This document shows, one piece after another, positions 15,302 to 22,126 of a DNA stretch of 22,512 nucleotides. The position numbers and the translations under genes are program-made. The stretch comes from JACZXC01 sp036447375 (GTDB taxonomy: Bacteria; Myxococcota_A; UBA9160; SMWR01). Under the pieces are notes generated by a model that saw only the letters and a list, made by a program, of their open reading frames with translations, did not search any database and was not told where the DNA came from. Positions within the stretch are counted from its first letter, which is position 1; every line of letters begins with the position of its first letter. The DNA lies in assembly GCA_036447375.1 (NCBI GenBank), contig JAZFUU010000219.1, forward strand, positions 1-22,512, given 5' to 3'.

Positions 15302-16287
15302 CGCTCCGCCCGACCCGCCGGACGTCCCAGGGGCAGGTACGGCAATACCTGGGCGGTCCCGGACTCGATGATCACTTTCTCCACGCTGGGCAACACCTGC
15401 TCCATCGTCTCCAGGTAAAGCCGCTTCTGGGTCACTTCCGGGGCCTTGCTGTACTCGGCTGCAATGGCCCGGAAGCGATGCGCCTTGCCCGTGGATTCCG
15501 CGATCACCGCATCGCGGTACCCGAGGGCGGCCTGGGTCAGCTCCAGCGCCTCGGCCCGGGCTCTGGGAATCACCTCGTTTCGGTACCCCTCCGCCTCGTT
15601 CACCAGACGATTTGCGTCCTGGGTCGCGGCGACGACGTCGTCAAAGGCGGCCCGGACCGGGGCCGGCGGCTGCACGTCCTGAAGCTGCACCTTGTCGATA
15701 TCGATGCCGGAATCGTAGTTGTCTAAAATATCTTGGAGCCGAATGGCGACCTCGGCGGCGACGGCCGCCCGATGTTCGCGAAGCACACCATCGACGGTCT
15801 CGCGGCCCACGACCTCCCGCATCGCCGCCTGGGCGGCATCGCGGACCACCTTGGTCGGCTCGGCCACCCGATAACGAGCGGCGAAGGGATCCTTGATCGC
15901 GAATTGCACCGCGAAGCCCACGCGCACGATGTTGTTGTCGCTGGTCTGCATGCTCGCTTCGTGGAGACGCTCGTCGGGGGTATCTGCGCCCTCCTGGCCT
16001 CGGAAGCCGAAGTCCTCGTTCCGCACTTCGTTGACGTTCACGGTTTCGCGCCGAACGAACGGCGGGGGCAGTGTCCAGTGGAGTCCCTCCTCGTAGACGG
16101 TCTCCAAGTAGGCGCCAAAGCGCAGCACGACTTCCGCCTGACCGGGCTCCAGGGTGAACAGGCCCAGCCAGCCCCAAGCCGCCAGCCCGGCGACCGAGAC
16201 GAGTAGCAGCGAGCGGTTGGCGAGAGATCGCCGGACCGTCCGCTGGACCTTCTCCTCGACCGACAGATTCTCGTCTCCCGAGGCCAT
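15298..16287 (-). CDS. hflK: SPFH-domain membrane protein HflK
   Basis: HflK (329 aa) forms the HflKC complex with HflC. A cytoplasmic N-terminus of about 22 residues is followed by a membrane helix (about 25-45), then an SPFH domain containing GLHWTLPPPF and an FGFRG-type segment typical of HflK. A long helical region (about 200-285) comes next. The glycine-rich N-terminal extension of E. coli HflK is absent, so this is a shorter form. The ATG at 16287 lies 6 bp after the slipin stop, and the stop overlaps the hflC start. Sequence, order and topology agree. Confidence 0.92.
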   Translation of the reverse strand: MASGDENLSVEEKVQRTVRRSLANRSLLLVSVAGLAAWGWLGLFTLEPGQAEVVLRFGAYLETVYEEGLHWTLPPPFVRRETVNVNEVRNEDFGFRGQEGADTPDERLHEASMQTSDNNIVRVGFAVQFAIKDPFAARYRVAEPTKVVRDAAQAAMREVVGRETVDGVLREHRAAVAAEVAIRLQDILDNYDSGIDIDKVQLQDVQPPAPVRAAFDDVVAATQDANRLVNEAEGYRNEVIPRARAEALELTQAALGYRDAVIAESTGKAHRFRAIAAEYSKAPEVTQKRLYLETMEQVLPSVEKVIIESGTAQVLPYLPLGRPAGRAER

Positions 16288-16293
16288 CGCCCG

Positions 16294-17070
16294 TTAGCCC
16301 TGATCTTTCTCTCGGGTTTCTTTGCGTTGTTCCATTTCGTAGAACGGCCGCAAAATATCGATCGGGATGGGAAAGATGATCGTAGAGCTGTTCTCAGTGG
16401 CGATCTCCGACAGCGTCTGCAGGTAGCGCAGCTGCAGCGCCGCGGGCTCGGCGGCGAGCACGCTCGCGGCCTCCCGCAGCCGCTGGGAGGCCTGGAATTC
16501 GCCATCGGCGTGGATCACCTTGGACCGCTTCTCGCGCTCCGCCTCCGCCTGCTTGGCCATCGCGCGCTGCATCTCCTGGGGAAGATCGATCTGCTTGACC
16601 TCGACGGCGCGGACCTTCACGCCCCAGGGCTCCGTCTGTTCGTCGATGATCTGCTGGAGCTTCTGATTGATCGCCTCGCGGTCGGCGAGCAGCTCGTCGA
16701 GCTCCGCCTGGCCGCAGACACTTCGCAACGTCGTCTGGGCCAACTGGGACGTTCCGTACAGATAGTTCTCGACCTGGATGACGGCCTTTTCCGGGTGCAA
16801 GACACGGAAGTAGAGCACCGCGTTCACCTTGACCGAGACATTGTCGCGGGTGATCACCTCCTGCGACGGGACGTCCATCACGATCTCACGCAGCCCGATA
16901 CGGACCATTCGATCCACCCCGGGAATGATCCACTTGAGACCCGCGGTCTTGACCACCGTGAAGCGCCCGAGCCGAAAGATCACGCCACGCTCGTACTCGG
17001 TGAGAATGCGAACGCCGAGGATGCCGATCGCGACGATCGCCCCGATTCCAATCAGAATGCCCAGGCCCAT
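16294..17070 (-). CDS. Slipin (stomatin-like SPFH-domain protein)
   Basis: This 258-residue protein has an N-terminal membrane helix (about 3-22). An SPFH/band-7 domain with the stomatin-type signature (EYERGVIFRLGRF, GLKWIIPGVDRMVRI, SVKVNAVLYFRV) is at about 25-180. A helical coiled-coil region rich in Ala, Glu and Arg (about 180-225) ends at a conserved PIPIDILRPF segment. Bacterial slipins form oligomeric scaffolds in the membrane and are often encoded next to an NfeD-type protease, which is the case here 30 bp upstream. The ATG at 17070 follows a G-rich tract at short spacing. Distinguishing slipin from QmcA-type paraslipin rests on the nfeD partner and the short length. Confidence 0.92.
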   Translation of the reverse strand: MGLGILIGIGAIVAIGILGVRILTEYERGVIFRLGRFTVVKTAGLKWIIPGVDRMVRIGLREIVMDVPSQEVITRDNVSVKVNAVLYFRVLHPEKAVIQVENYLYGTSQLAQTTLRSVCGQAELDELLADREAINQKLQQIIDEQTEPWGVKVRAVEVKQIDLPQEMQRAMAKQAEAEREKRSKVIHADGEFQASQRLREAASVLAAEPAALQLRYLQTLSEIATENSSTIIFPIPIDILRPFYEMEQRKETREKDQG

Positions 17071-17100
17071 AGACCCCCCTTGGTGACCGCTAGACCGCGG

Positions 17101-18438
17101 TCAATGATTGTTCGATGCGCGTCGCACGCGCAAGCGCATCCCCTCAACCGCCGCCACCTGGACGGCCTCACCCTCTGAGATTTCTTCGTCGGCCCTCGCC
17201 GACCAGTATTCGCCGCGGATGAATACCCGCCCCTCGGGCGACAGCGCGGTCTGAGCCCGGCCGATCAAGCCGATCAGCTCGGCCACGCCCACGGTCTGCT
17301 TGCGGCCCATGCTTCTGGCGACGGCGATGATCACGATCCCGGCGAAGAGCGAAAAGGCCACGGTGATGGGAACCAGAACGGACCAGAATGAGACGTTCAA
17401 GTCGCTCACCTCGGGTAGGTCGAAGAGCATCGAACCCCCTAACAGAAAGCAGGCGATGCCCCCGGCAAAGAGAAAGCCGTAGGCGGTCACGAAGACCTCG
17501 GCGATCAGCAATCCCATTCCCAGTAACATCAGGATCAGCCCCACCCAGGAGAAGGGAAGGATCTGAAATGCGATCGCCGCCAAGACCAGACACACCCCAC
17601 CGACGACGCCGGGAACGATCGCCCCCGGCTGATTGAATTCGATGTACAGGCCCAGAAGCCCGGCCATCACCAACAGCACGGCCAGATCGGGGCTCGCCAG
17701 GAAATTGAAGAACCGGGTCAGCGGGTCCATCTCGATCTCGCGAATCTCGATATCCGTCATGTCGAGCGTTCGCGACTCGCCCAAGATCACGACCTCCCAA
17801 CCGTCGATCTGGCGCAGCAGATCGGCGCGGTCGGTCGCCACGATATCGATCACTCCGATCTCCAGCGCCTCGTCCTGGGCGATCGCCTCGGCCTCGCGCA
17901 CCGATTTCATGGCCCATTCGACGTTGCGATTGCGTTCCTTGGCGATCGATTCCATGAAGGCGGTCGTGAATTTTTCCGCCTTCTCGAGAGCCACATCCTT
18001 CCGCTTGGCATCCTCATCGCGTTCCCCGCCGCCGCCGCCAATGCTGATCGGCGACGCGGCCCCAATGCTCGTCCCGGGAGACATGGCCGCGATGTGACCG
18101 GCGAGGGTGATGAAGGTCCCCGCCGAAGCCGCCCACGCGCCCTGGGGCGAGACGTAAACCACCACCGGCACCTTGGCGTTCAGAATCGCCTGAATGATGT
18201 CTTTGGTCGATGAGAGCAGCCCCCCCGGCGTGTCGAGCAGGATCAGGATCGCTTCCGCACCATCGGACTCGCTCAGCGCGATGGCCTTCTGGAGGTAATC
18301 CGAGGAAGCTGGATTGATGGATCCGTCGATGGTCGCAACGTTGATGTGCGTCGCCGCCGCGGGCCACGCGACGGCGAAGGCAATCAGCCCCAGCGCAGCG
18401 CTCCGGAATGCGCCGATTCTGGATTGCCGCAGCCTCAT
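17101..18438 (-). CDS. nfeD: NfeD-family membrane-bound serine protease (ClpP-like, long form)
   Basis: This 445-residue protein is the long NfeD1b form. A signal peptide spans residues about 1-29. A ClpP-class serine protease domain (about 32-225) has the nucleophile Ser105 in WAASAGTF and candidate general-base Lys145 or Lys147. Four or five membrane helices lie at about 240-370, and a soluble OB-fold NfeD domain is at the C-terminus (about 385-445). Archaeal homologues (Pyrococcus 1510-N, a Ser/Lys dyad enzyme) cleave the hydrophobic C-terminus of their partner stomatin. The partner here would be the slipin encoded 30 bp downstream. The ATG overlaps the coaBC stop (ATGA). A Gly-rich loop (134-138) interrupts the protease domain. 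Substrate assignment is inference from the conserved operon. Confidence 0.92.
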   Translation of the reverse strand: MRLRQSRIGAFRSAALGLIAFAVAWPAAATHINVATIDGSINPASSDYLQKAIALSESDGAEAILILLDTPGGLLSSTKDIIQAILNAKVPVVVYVSPQGAWAASAGTFITLAGHIAAMSPGTSIGAASPISIGGGGGERDEDAKRKDVALEKAEKFTTAFMESIAKERNRNVEWAMKSVREAEAIAQDEALEIGVIDIVATDRADLLRQIDGWEVVILGESRTLDMTDIEIREIEMDPLTRFFNFLASPDLAVLLVMAGLLGLYIEFNQPGAIVPGVVGGVCLVLAAIAFQILPFSWVGLILMLLGMGLLIAEVFVTAYGFLFAGGIACFLLGGSMLFDLPEVSDLNVSFWSVLVPITVAFSLFAGIVIIAVARSMGRKQTVGVAELIGLIGRAQTALSPEGRVFIRGEYWSARADEEISEGEAVQVAAVEGMRLRVRRASNNH

Positions 18439-19643
18439 CGGTTCTCACCGCGGAGTTTGGCCACCCGGTCCAGGATCAGCGCTGCCACCTCTGCCTTGGA
18501 GAGCGAAGGAAGCTCCTCGACATCCCCCCCCGGCCACACGAAAACCACCGCGTTGGTGTCGGCATCGAACCCCGAGGCTTCCCGCGAGATATCGTTGGCC
18601 ACGATCAGATCGCAGCCCTTTCGCTTGAGCTTACGACGCGCACTCGCCACGGGATCGCCGGCTTCGGCGGCGAATCCGATGACCACGCGATCCCCCGGGG
18701 TTCGGCAAATTTCGGCCAGGATGTCGGGATTGCGCACGAGATCCAGGGTCGGGCACGACCCCGGCGGGAGATCTTCCTTCCGGATCTTGCCGACCTCGGG
18801 CCGGGCCACCCGAAAGTCGGCGACCGCTGCGGCCTTGACCACGATCGTGGCTTCGGGGAGCTCGGCCATGACGGCCTCGCGCATCTCGAGGGCCGTCTCG
18901 ACATCCACCCGTCGTACCCCAGCGGGTGTGCGAAGACTCACGGGACCCGACACCAGCACCACCGAGGCCCCACGCCGGGCGGCCTCGGTAGCGACCGCGA
19001 AGCCCATCTTTCCGGATGAACGATTGCCGAGGTAGCGGACGGCATCGACCGGCTCCCGGGTACCCCCAGCGGTTACGAGCACCACGTCACCGGCAAGGTC
19101 ACGCGAACCCGCCATCCAAGCCGCCGTGTCGGCGATCGCCTGGGGTTCCGCCATCCGACCCTCGCCCTCCCACCCGCACGCGAGCTCGCCGGATTCGGGG
19201 CCGATCATGCGAACGCCGCGTTGCTGCAGTGCGGTCACATTGTTCTGGGTGGCGGGATGGCACCACATATTCACGTTCATCGCGGGTGCGACGAGCAGCG
19301 GTGCCCGGGTCGCCAGAGCGACCGTCGAAACCAGATCGTCGGCCAGTCCGTTGGCGAGCTTGGCCAGGATGTTGGCGGTGGCCGGGGCTACCACGACGAG
19401 GTCGGCCCAGTCCGCCAAGGCGATGTGGTCGATACCCCCCTCCTCCACCGGATCGAAAAGCTGGGTCCGTACCGCATGACCGCTGACCGCCTGAAGTGCC
19501 AACGGCGCCACGAACTCGACGGCGTTGGAAGTCATCGCGCAACGAACCGTGTTGCCAGCACGACGCAGAGCGCGCACGAGCTCGGGTGCTTTGTAGGCGG
19601 CGATACCGCCGGATACCGCCAGCAGAATGCGGCGTTGTTCCAT
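18435..19643 (-). CDS. coaBC: Bifunctional phosphopantothenoylcysteine synthetase/decarboxylase CoaBC
   Basis: CoaBC (402 aa) makes 4'-phosphopantetheine from 4'-phosphopantothenate and cysteine in coenzyme A synthesis. The N-terminal flavoprotein CoaC domain shows GGIAAYK (12-18), active-site His73, PAMN (120-123) and the substrate-clamp Cys156 in ACGWEGEGRM. The C-terminal CoaB domain (from about 188) shows TAGGTREPVD, NRSSGKMG, AAVADFR and the catalytic-lysine KIRK motif at 286-289. The start ATG at 19643 has an AAGGG site about 9 nt upstream. It follows coaD by 95 bp and overlaps nfeD by 4 nt. All key residues are present, so it should be active. Confidence 0.97.
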   Translation of the reverse strand: MEQRRILLAVSGGIAAYKAPELVRALRRAGNTVRCAMTSNAVEFVAPLALQAVSGHAVRTQLFDPVEEGGIDHIALADWADLVVVAPATANILAKLANGLADDLVSTVALATRAPLLVAPAMNVNMWCHPATQNNVTALQQRGVRMIGPESGELACGWEGEGRMAEPQAIADTAAWMAGSRDLAGDVVLVTAGGTREPVDAVRYLGNRSSGKMGFAVATEAARRGASVVLVSGPVSLRTPAGVRRVDVETALEMREAVMAELPEATIVVKAAAVADFRVARPEVGKIRKEDLPPGSCPTLDLVRNPDILAEICRTPGDRVVIGFAAEAGDPVASARRKLKRKGCDLIVANDISREASGFDADTNAVVFVWPGGDVEELPSLSKAEVAALILDRVAKLRGENR

Positions 19644-19738
19644 CGCCAGAACCCTTCGGAAAACCTCAGTTTTGTTGCGAGTTTACCCGTTCCGGAGAAG
19701 GTCTGCCCATCCACCAGAAACAGGGACGGGAGACCGAG

Positions 19739-20242
19739 TCAATCCCCGCCGAGACGGCATTTAAGCATTTTTGCCACTGCCGGCGGAACGAACTCCGAAA
19801 CATCGCGCCCAAATCGCACCAGCTCCTTCAGACGGGACGAGCTCACGTAGAGATTCTCCGGGCTCGTCATCATGAAAATCGTCTCGACTTCGGGGTTTAG
19901 ATGTCGGTTCATCAGGGCCATTTCAAATTCGTACTCGAAGTCCGACATGGCCCGAAACCCGCGGATGATGACACCCGCGCCGATCTCCCGGGCAAAATCC
20001 ACCGTCAGCCCCTGGAACGCCGTCACCTCCACGCCCAAATCCCCACCGATGGCGGCGCGCAGCATTTCGAGGCGCTCCTCGAGACTGAAGGTCTCTGACT
20101 TGGCGACGTTCGTCGCCACCGCCAGCACCAGCTCGTCACAGACCTTGAGCGAACGGCGAACGATATCGAGGTGGCCGTTGGTCACCGGGTCGAAGCTCGC
20201 CGGAAATAGCGCTCGGTTGCCGCTCGAGTCAGCTTTCGCCAT
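19739..20242 (-). CDS. coaD: Phosphopantetheine adenylyltransferase CoaD
   Basis: CoaD (167 aa) transfers AMP to 4'-phosphopantetheine to give dephospho-CoA, the step after CoaBC. The nucleotidyltransferase T/HxGH motif is TNGH at 21-24 in ASFDPVTNGH. The family signatures RGFRAMSDFEYEF and SSSRLKEL are both present. Length is standard. The ATG at 20242 lies inside the end of rsmD (14-nt overlap), the very common rsmD-coaD gene pair. Confidence 0.97.
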   Translation of the reverse strand: MAKADSSGNRALFPASFDPVTNGHLDIVRRSLKVCDELVLAVATNVAKSETFSLEERLEMLRAAIGGDLGVEVTAFQGLTVDFAREIGAGVIIRGFRAMSDFEYEFEMALMNRHLNPEVETIFMMTSPENLYVSSSRLKELVRFGRDVSEFVPPAVAKMLKCRLGGD

Positions 20243-20828
20243 GAATCCCCCTCAGGGCCCTGTTCGCATCGGTCTTCGTCTCTACCGCCACGGCGGCCAG
20301 TTCGGTGACGATCGTTTCGCCGTATCGCCTCTCGTCCACCGCCGTAAAGCCCGCGACAACCGGTACAGGATGACGCCGCCCGCTCTCGACCACCACCACG
20401 GCCTCCTCGGCCAGTACACCGGCCCCGATCAGGGCGGTCAGCGCTCGGCCGGCTTCCGGCGAGAGGTAAGGCGGGTCCAACAGGATCAAATCGAACCGGG
20501 CGCCGCGGCGCCCGAGGGTCTGGAGGACTCGTGGTACGTCTCCGGGGGCGACTTCGACCCCCGTGTCAAGCGCCAGATCCGCCAGGTTCCGACGCAGCAC
20601 CGACAGGCAGCGGGGTGCCCGTTCGACGAAGACGACGTTCTCCGCCCCGCGGGATGTCGCTTCGATGCCGAGGGCGCCCGTTCCCGCATAGAGATCGGCG
20701 ACCGCAGCCCCCGTTAAGTCACCGATCCGAGCAAAGATCGCCTCGCGCACACGATCGGAAGTCGGACGCACTCCCCGGGGCGGCGACCGCAGCCGCCTGC
20801 TGCGCAACCGCCCGCCTGTTACACGCAA
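20229..20828 (-). CDS. rsmD: 16S rRNA (guanine966-N2)-methyltransferase RsmD
   Basis: RsmD (199 aa) methylates G966 of 16S rRNA. The SAM-binding motif I is DLYAGTGALGIEA and the catalytic motif IV is DPPY. The N-terminal VRPTSDRVREAIF signature is present. I place the start at TTG 20828-20826: it yields the family N-terminus (RVTGGRLRSRRL) and is preceded by a near-perfect AGGAGG ribosome site at 7-nt spacing. A further-upstream TTG at 20855 would add nine non-conserved residues and lacks this site. The 3' end overlaps coaD. It is the first gene of the minus-strand run. Confidence 0.94.
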   Translation of the reverse strand: MRVTGGRLRSRRLRSPPRGVRPTSDRVREAIFARIGDLTGAAVADLYAGTGALGIEATSRGAENVVFVERAPRCLSVLRRNLADLALDTGVEVAPGDVPRVLQTLGRRGARFDLILLDPPYLSPEAGRALTALIGAGVLAEEAVVVVESGRRHPVPVVAGFTAVDERRYGETIVTELAAVAVETKTDANRALRGIHGES

Positions 20829-20855
20829 TCCATCGCCTCCTGGACACCGCGACAA

Positions 20856-20889
20856 TCCTTACGGTATCGCCATCTTTACGGTATCGCTG
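20856..20889. repeat. Two-copy 17-bp tandem repeat in the rsmD upstream region
   Basis: Units at 20856-20872 and 20873-20889 abut and share TTACGGTATCGC exactly (14 of 17 positions overall agree). They lie 28-61 bp upstream of the rsmD TTG start. Like the pilB-upstream repeat, the unit read on the minus strand contains GTAA(A/G)G. They may be paired regulator sites or part of the rsmD leader; the function is unknown. Confidence 0.5.
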
Positions 20890-20988
20890 GTCGGCCAGCC
20901 TCGTGCAATATCTGCAAACACCCGCCCGGGTTTCGGGCCGATAGACACCCTTTTATGTAGTGGCACCGCAACCAGCTTCGGACGAATC

Positions 20989-21019
20989 TCTGCGCAACGC
21001 GAAACATCGCAGATTTTTT
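20989..21019 (+). terminator. Possible plus-strand intrinsic terminator upstream of the xre promoter
   Basis: TCTGCG (20989-20994) pairs with CGCAGA (21008-21013) across a 13-nt loop, followed by six T residues (21014-21019). The stem is short and the loop long, so it is weaker than the 10310 example. No plus-strand gene lies just upstream. It might shield the xre promoter 20 bp downstream from antisense read-through of rsmD. Confidence 0.3.
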
Positions 21020-21039
21020 CCACTCCCCGAAAAATGTTC

Positions 21040-21068
21040 TTGCCCCGACGAGATCTCCTCTATACACT
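21040..21068 (+). promoter_or_regulatory. Sigma-70-type promoter for the xre gene
   Basis: TTGCCC (21040-21045) as -35 and TACACT (21063-21068) as -10 are separated by 17 bp, and both are close to consensus (TTGACA, TATAAT). The alternative -10 TATACA (21061-21066) would give a 15-bp spacer. Transcription would start near 21075, leaving a leader of about 150 nt before the ATG at 21227. Confidence 0.5.
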
Positions 21069-21164
21069 TCGCGGCCTCGCGAGTGTGTGTCACCCTGGTC
21101 ACCTGCTCGCAGAGGGAACATCACAACCCGGTGCGCGCTCCGCAGAAGAGTAGGAGCGACCCGC

Positions 21165-21197
21165 ACGGACCGCGTCCGTACAGTGAAACCGACGGAC
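21165..21197. promoter_or_regulatory. Triple ACGGAC half-site array in the xre leader
   Basis: ACGGAC (21165-21170), its exact reverse complement GTCCGT (21174-21179) and a second ACGGAC (21192-21197) lie in the leader 30-62 nt before the start codon. As DNA this could be a compound operator for autoregulation by the XRE protein. As RNA, the middle element could pair with either flank, giving two mutually exclusive hairpins. Which, if either, operates is inference. Confidence 0.4.
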
Positions 21198-21226
21198 GCA
21201 TCAGACACGAGGGAGAGGGAACGAAC

Positions 21227-21466
21227 ATGGCCTCTGTTGCAGTAGAACGTCAAAAGCGGAAGCTCCCGGAGCGGTTGTCTCGAGTACGCGATGGCCGATC
21301 TCAACGCCAGTTCGCACGCGACCTGGGTGTGTTCCAGCAGAACGTGAACCGCTACGAGAGCGGAACAACGCCCCACACCGATTTCTTGATCACGCTCGCG
21401 CTCAAAGAGAACATCTCTGTCGACTGGCTCCTGCTGGGCAAAGGCAAGATGAAGCGCAACCGCTGA
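21227..21466 (+). CDS. Small XRE-family helix-turn-helix protein
   Basis: This 79-residue protein is essentially one Cro/C1-type HTH domain (about residues 14-72). SQRQFARDLGVFQQNVNRYESG contains the two HTH helices, and the end (ISVDWLLLGKG) is typical of phage-repressor-like XRE proteins. The basic N-terminus and C-terminal KMKRNR tail are lysine/arginine-rich. The ATG at 21227 has AGAGGGA about 6 nt upstream. The same frame is open far upstream, but that part lies in the promoter region and lacks protein character. It is monocistronic, followed 13 bp later by a strong hairpin. Its targets are unknown. The array at 21165-21197 is a candidate autoregulatory operator. It is unrelated in detail to the XRE protein at 2184-2432. 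Confidence 0.85.
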   Translation: MASVAVERQKRKLPERLSRVRDGRSQRQFARDLGVFQQNVNRYESGTTPHTDFLITLALKENISVDWLLLGKGKMKRNR

Positions 21467-21479
21467 AATTCCAGAGTTC

Positions 21480-21500
21480 GCGGGCCCGCACCGGGCCCGC
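21480..21500 (+). terminator. Terminator-like hairpin after the xre gene
   Basis: GCGGGCCCG (21480-21488) and CGGGCCCGC (21492-21500) form a perfect 9-bp stem with a 3-nt loop, beginning 13 bp after the xre stop. There is no T-tract, so it may act as a rho-assisted or pause-type terminator, or protect the 3' end of the mRNA. Confidence 0.5.
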
Positions 21501-21557
21501 CACGATCCCGCCTCGGACTTCCCGCCAGCCGGCTCCCAAGGGAGCAAGCCGACCTTC

Positions 21558-21598
21558 AAAAAGGGAACAATATGGGAAACGAACTTCCCATTGTTTCC
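21558..21598 (-). terminator. Intrinsic terminator facing the minus strand
   Basis: Read on the minus strand, GGAAACA (21598-21592) and ATGGGAA (21591-21585) pair with TTCCCAT (21578-21572) and TGTTCCC (21569-21563) around a 6-nt loop. There is one 2-nt bulge and one G-U pair. Five T residues follow (21562-21558). This is a good rho-independent terminator, yet no minus-strand gene ends here; both flanking genes are on the plus strand. It may end an unrecognised minus-strand transcript that begins to the right. Confidence 0.6.
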
Positions 21599-21779
21599 GG
21601 GTCGGACCTCACCGCGGAGCGGCAGCGCGGAGGCAACTGCGTGCGTCGCGGAGCGTGTCTTGAGGGATTCTTCGCCCGGATCGGCTGAGGGCACAGTTCT
21701 TGCTCAGCTAGCCCCCGGGATGCACGCGAGCCCCACGGCTGCCGATCCCGCGCCAATTGCCACGAGATGGAGTCGGTGA

Positions 21780-22124
21780 ATGCAGTCGAGCTTACGGATC
21801 TTGGCCCTGCTAACGCTGTTTCTGACCGCCGCTGATCACTGGACCACTTTCCTCTGCCTTCGCCAACCTGTTGCGGGCTGGGACGTCACCGAGGCGAATC
21901 CCATCGCGGAATGGCTGTTCAGCAGCATGGGGCTCGTACCGGGGCTCCTTTTCGACAGCATCGTCACCGTCATCGCGATCGCGTTCTTGCTGACAACCGG
22001 TCTGCTCCCGCGCCCGGCCAAGGGCGTCATCTTGACCGTCGTCGTCGGCTGGACCGGATACGCGGTATTCAACAATCTGACTGCGATCGCCACACTCGGC
22101 CTATCGCCCCTCGGAACGATCTGA
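21780..22124 (+). CDS. Small integral membrane protein, DUF5658-like
   Basis: This 114-residue hydrophobic protein has about four membrane helices (roughly 5-24, 50-72, 82-98 and 98-112, the last two poorly separated). The pattern of an Asp/His/Thr-rich end to helix 1 (ADHWTTFLCL) followed by the ExNP motif at 38-41 (EANP) matches my memory of the DUF5658 family, whose function is unknown. The ATG at 21780 has a GGAG site 7 nt upstream. The stop is 2 bp before the lytic transglycosylase start, so the two are co-transcribed and probably translationally coupled. The family call is from motif memory and should be confirmed with a profile search. Confidence 0.7.
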   Translation: MQSSLRILALLTLFLTAADHWTTFLCLRQPVAGWDVTEANPIAEWLFSSMGLVPGLLFDSIVTVIAIAFLLTTGLLPRPAKGVILTVVVGWTGYAVFNNLTAIATLGLSPLGTI

Positions 22125-22126
22125 CG

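Larger units (their letters stand above)
20829..21226. other. 398-bp divergent intergenic region between rsmD and the xre gene
   Basis: No convincing gene is seen here. From left to right it holds the 17-bp tandem repeat (20856-20889), a TGCA-N5-TGCA inverted repeat near 20914-20926, a possible plus-strand terminator (20989-21019), a sigma-70-like promoter (21040-21068), a short direct repeat GTCACC at 21089 and 21098, and a triple half-site array (21165-21197). Long minus-strand and plus-strand frames cross it but have no recognisable protein character. It probably carries divergent promoters for rsmD and the xre gene. Confidence 0.6.
21467..21779. other. 313-bp intergenic region between xre and the DUF5658-like gene
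   Basis: Apart from the hairpin at 21480-21500 and the minus-facing terminator at 21558-21598, I see no supported gene. Short frames of about 62-66 codons cross the region on both strands but lack a good ribosome site and recognisable composition. The segment 21600-21779 has no clear promoter for the downstream gene. Confidence 0.5.

Noticed and set aside
20876..21694. A 272-codon minus-strand frame across the xre gene and its promoter
   Set aside because: It overlaps a convincing XRE gene on the other strand, covers promoter and hairpin sequences, and shows no recognisable protein features.
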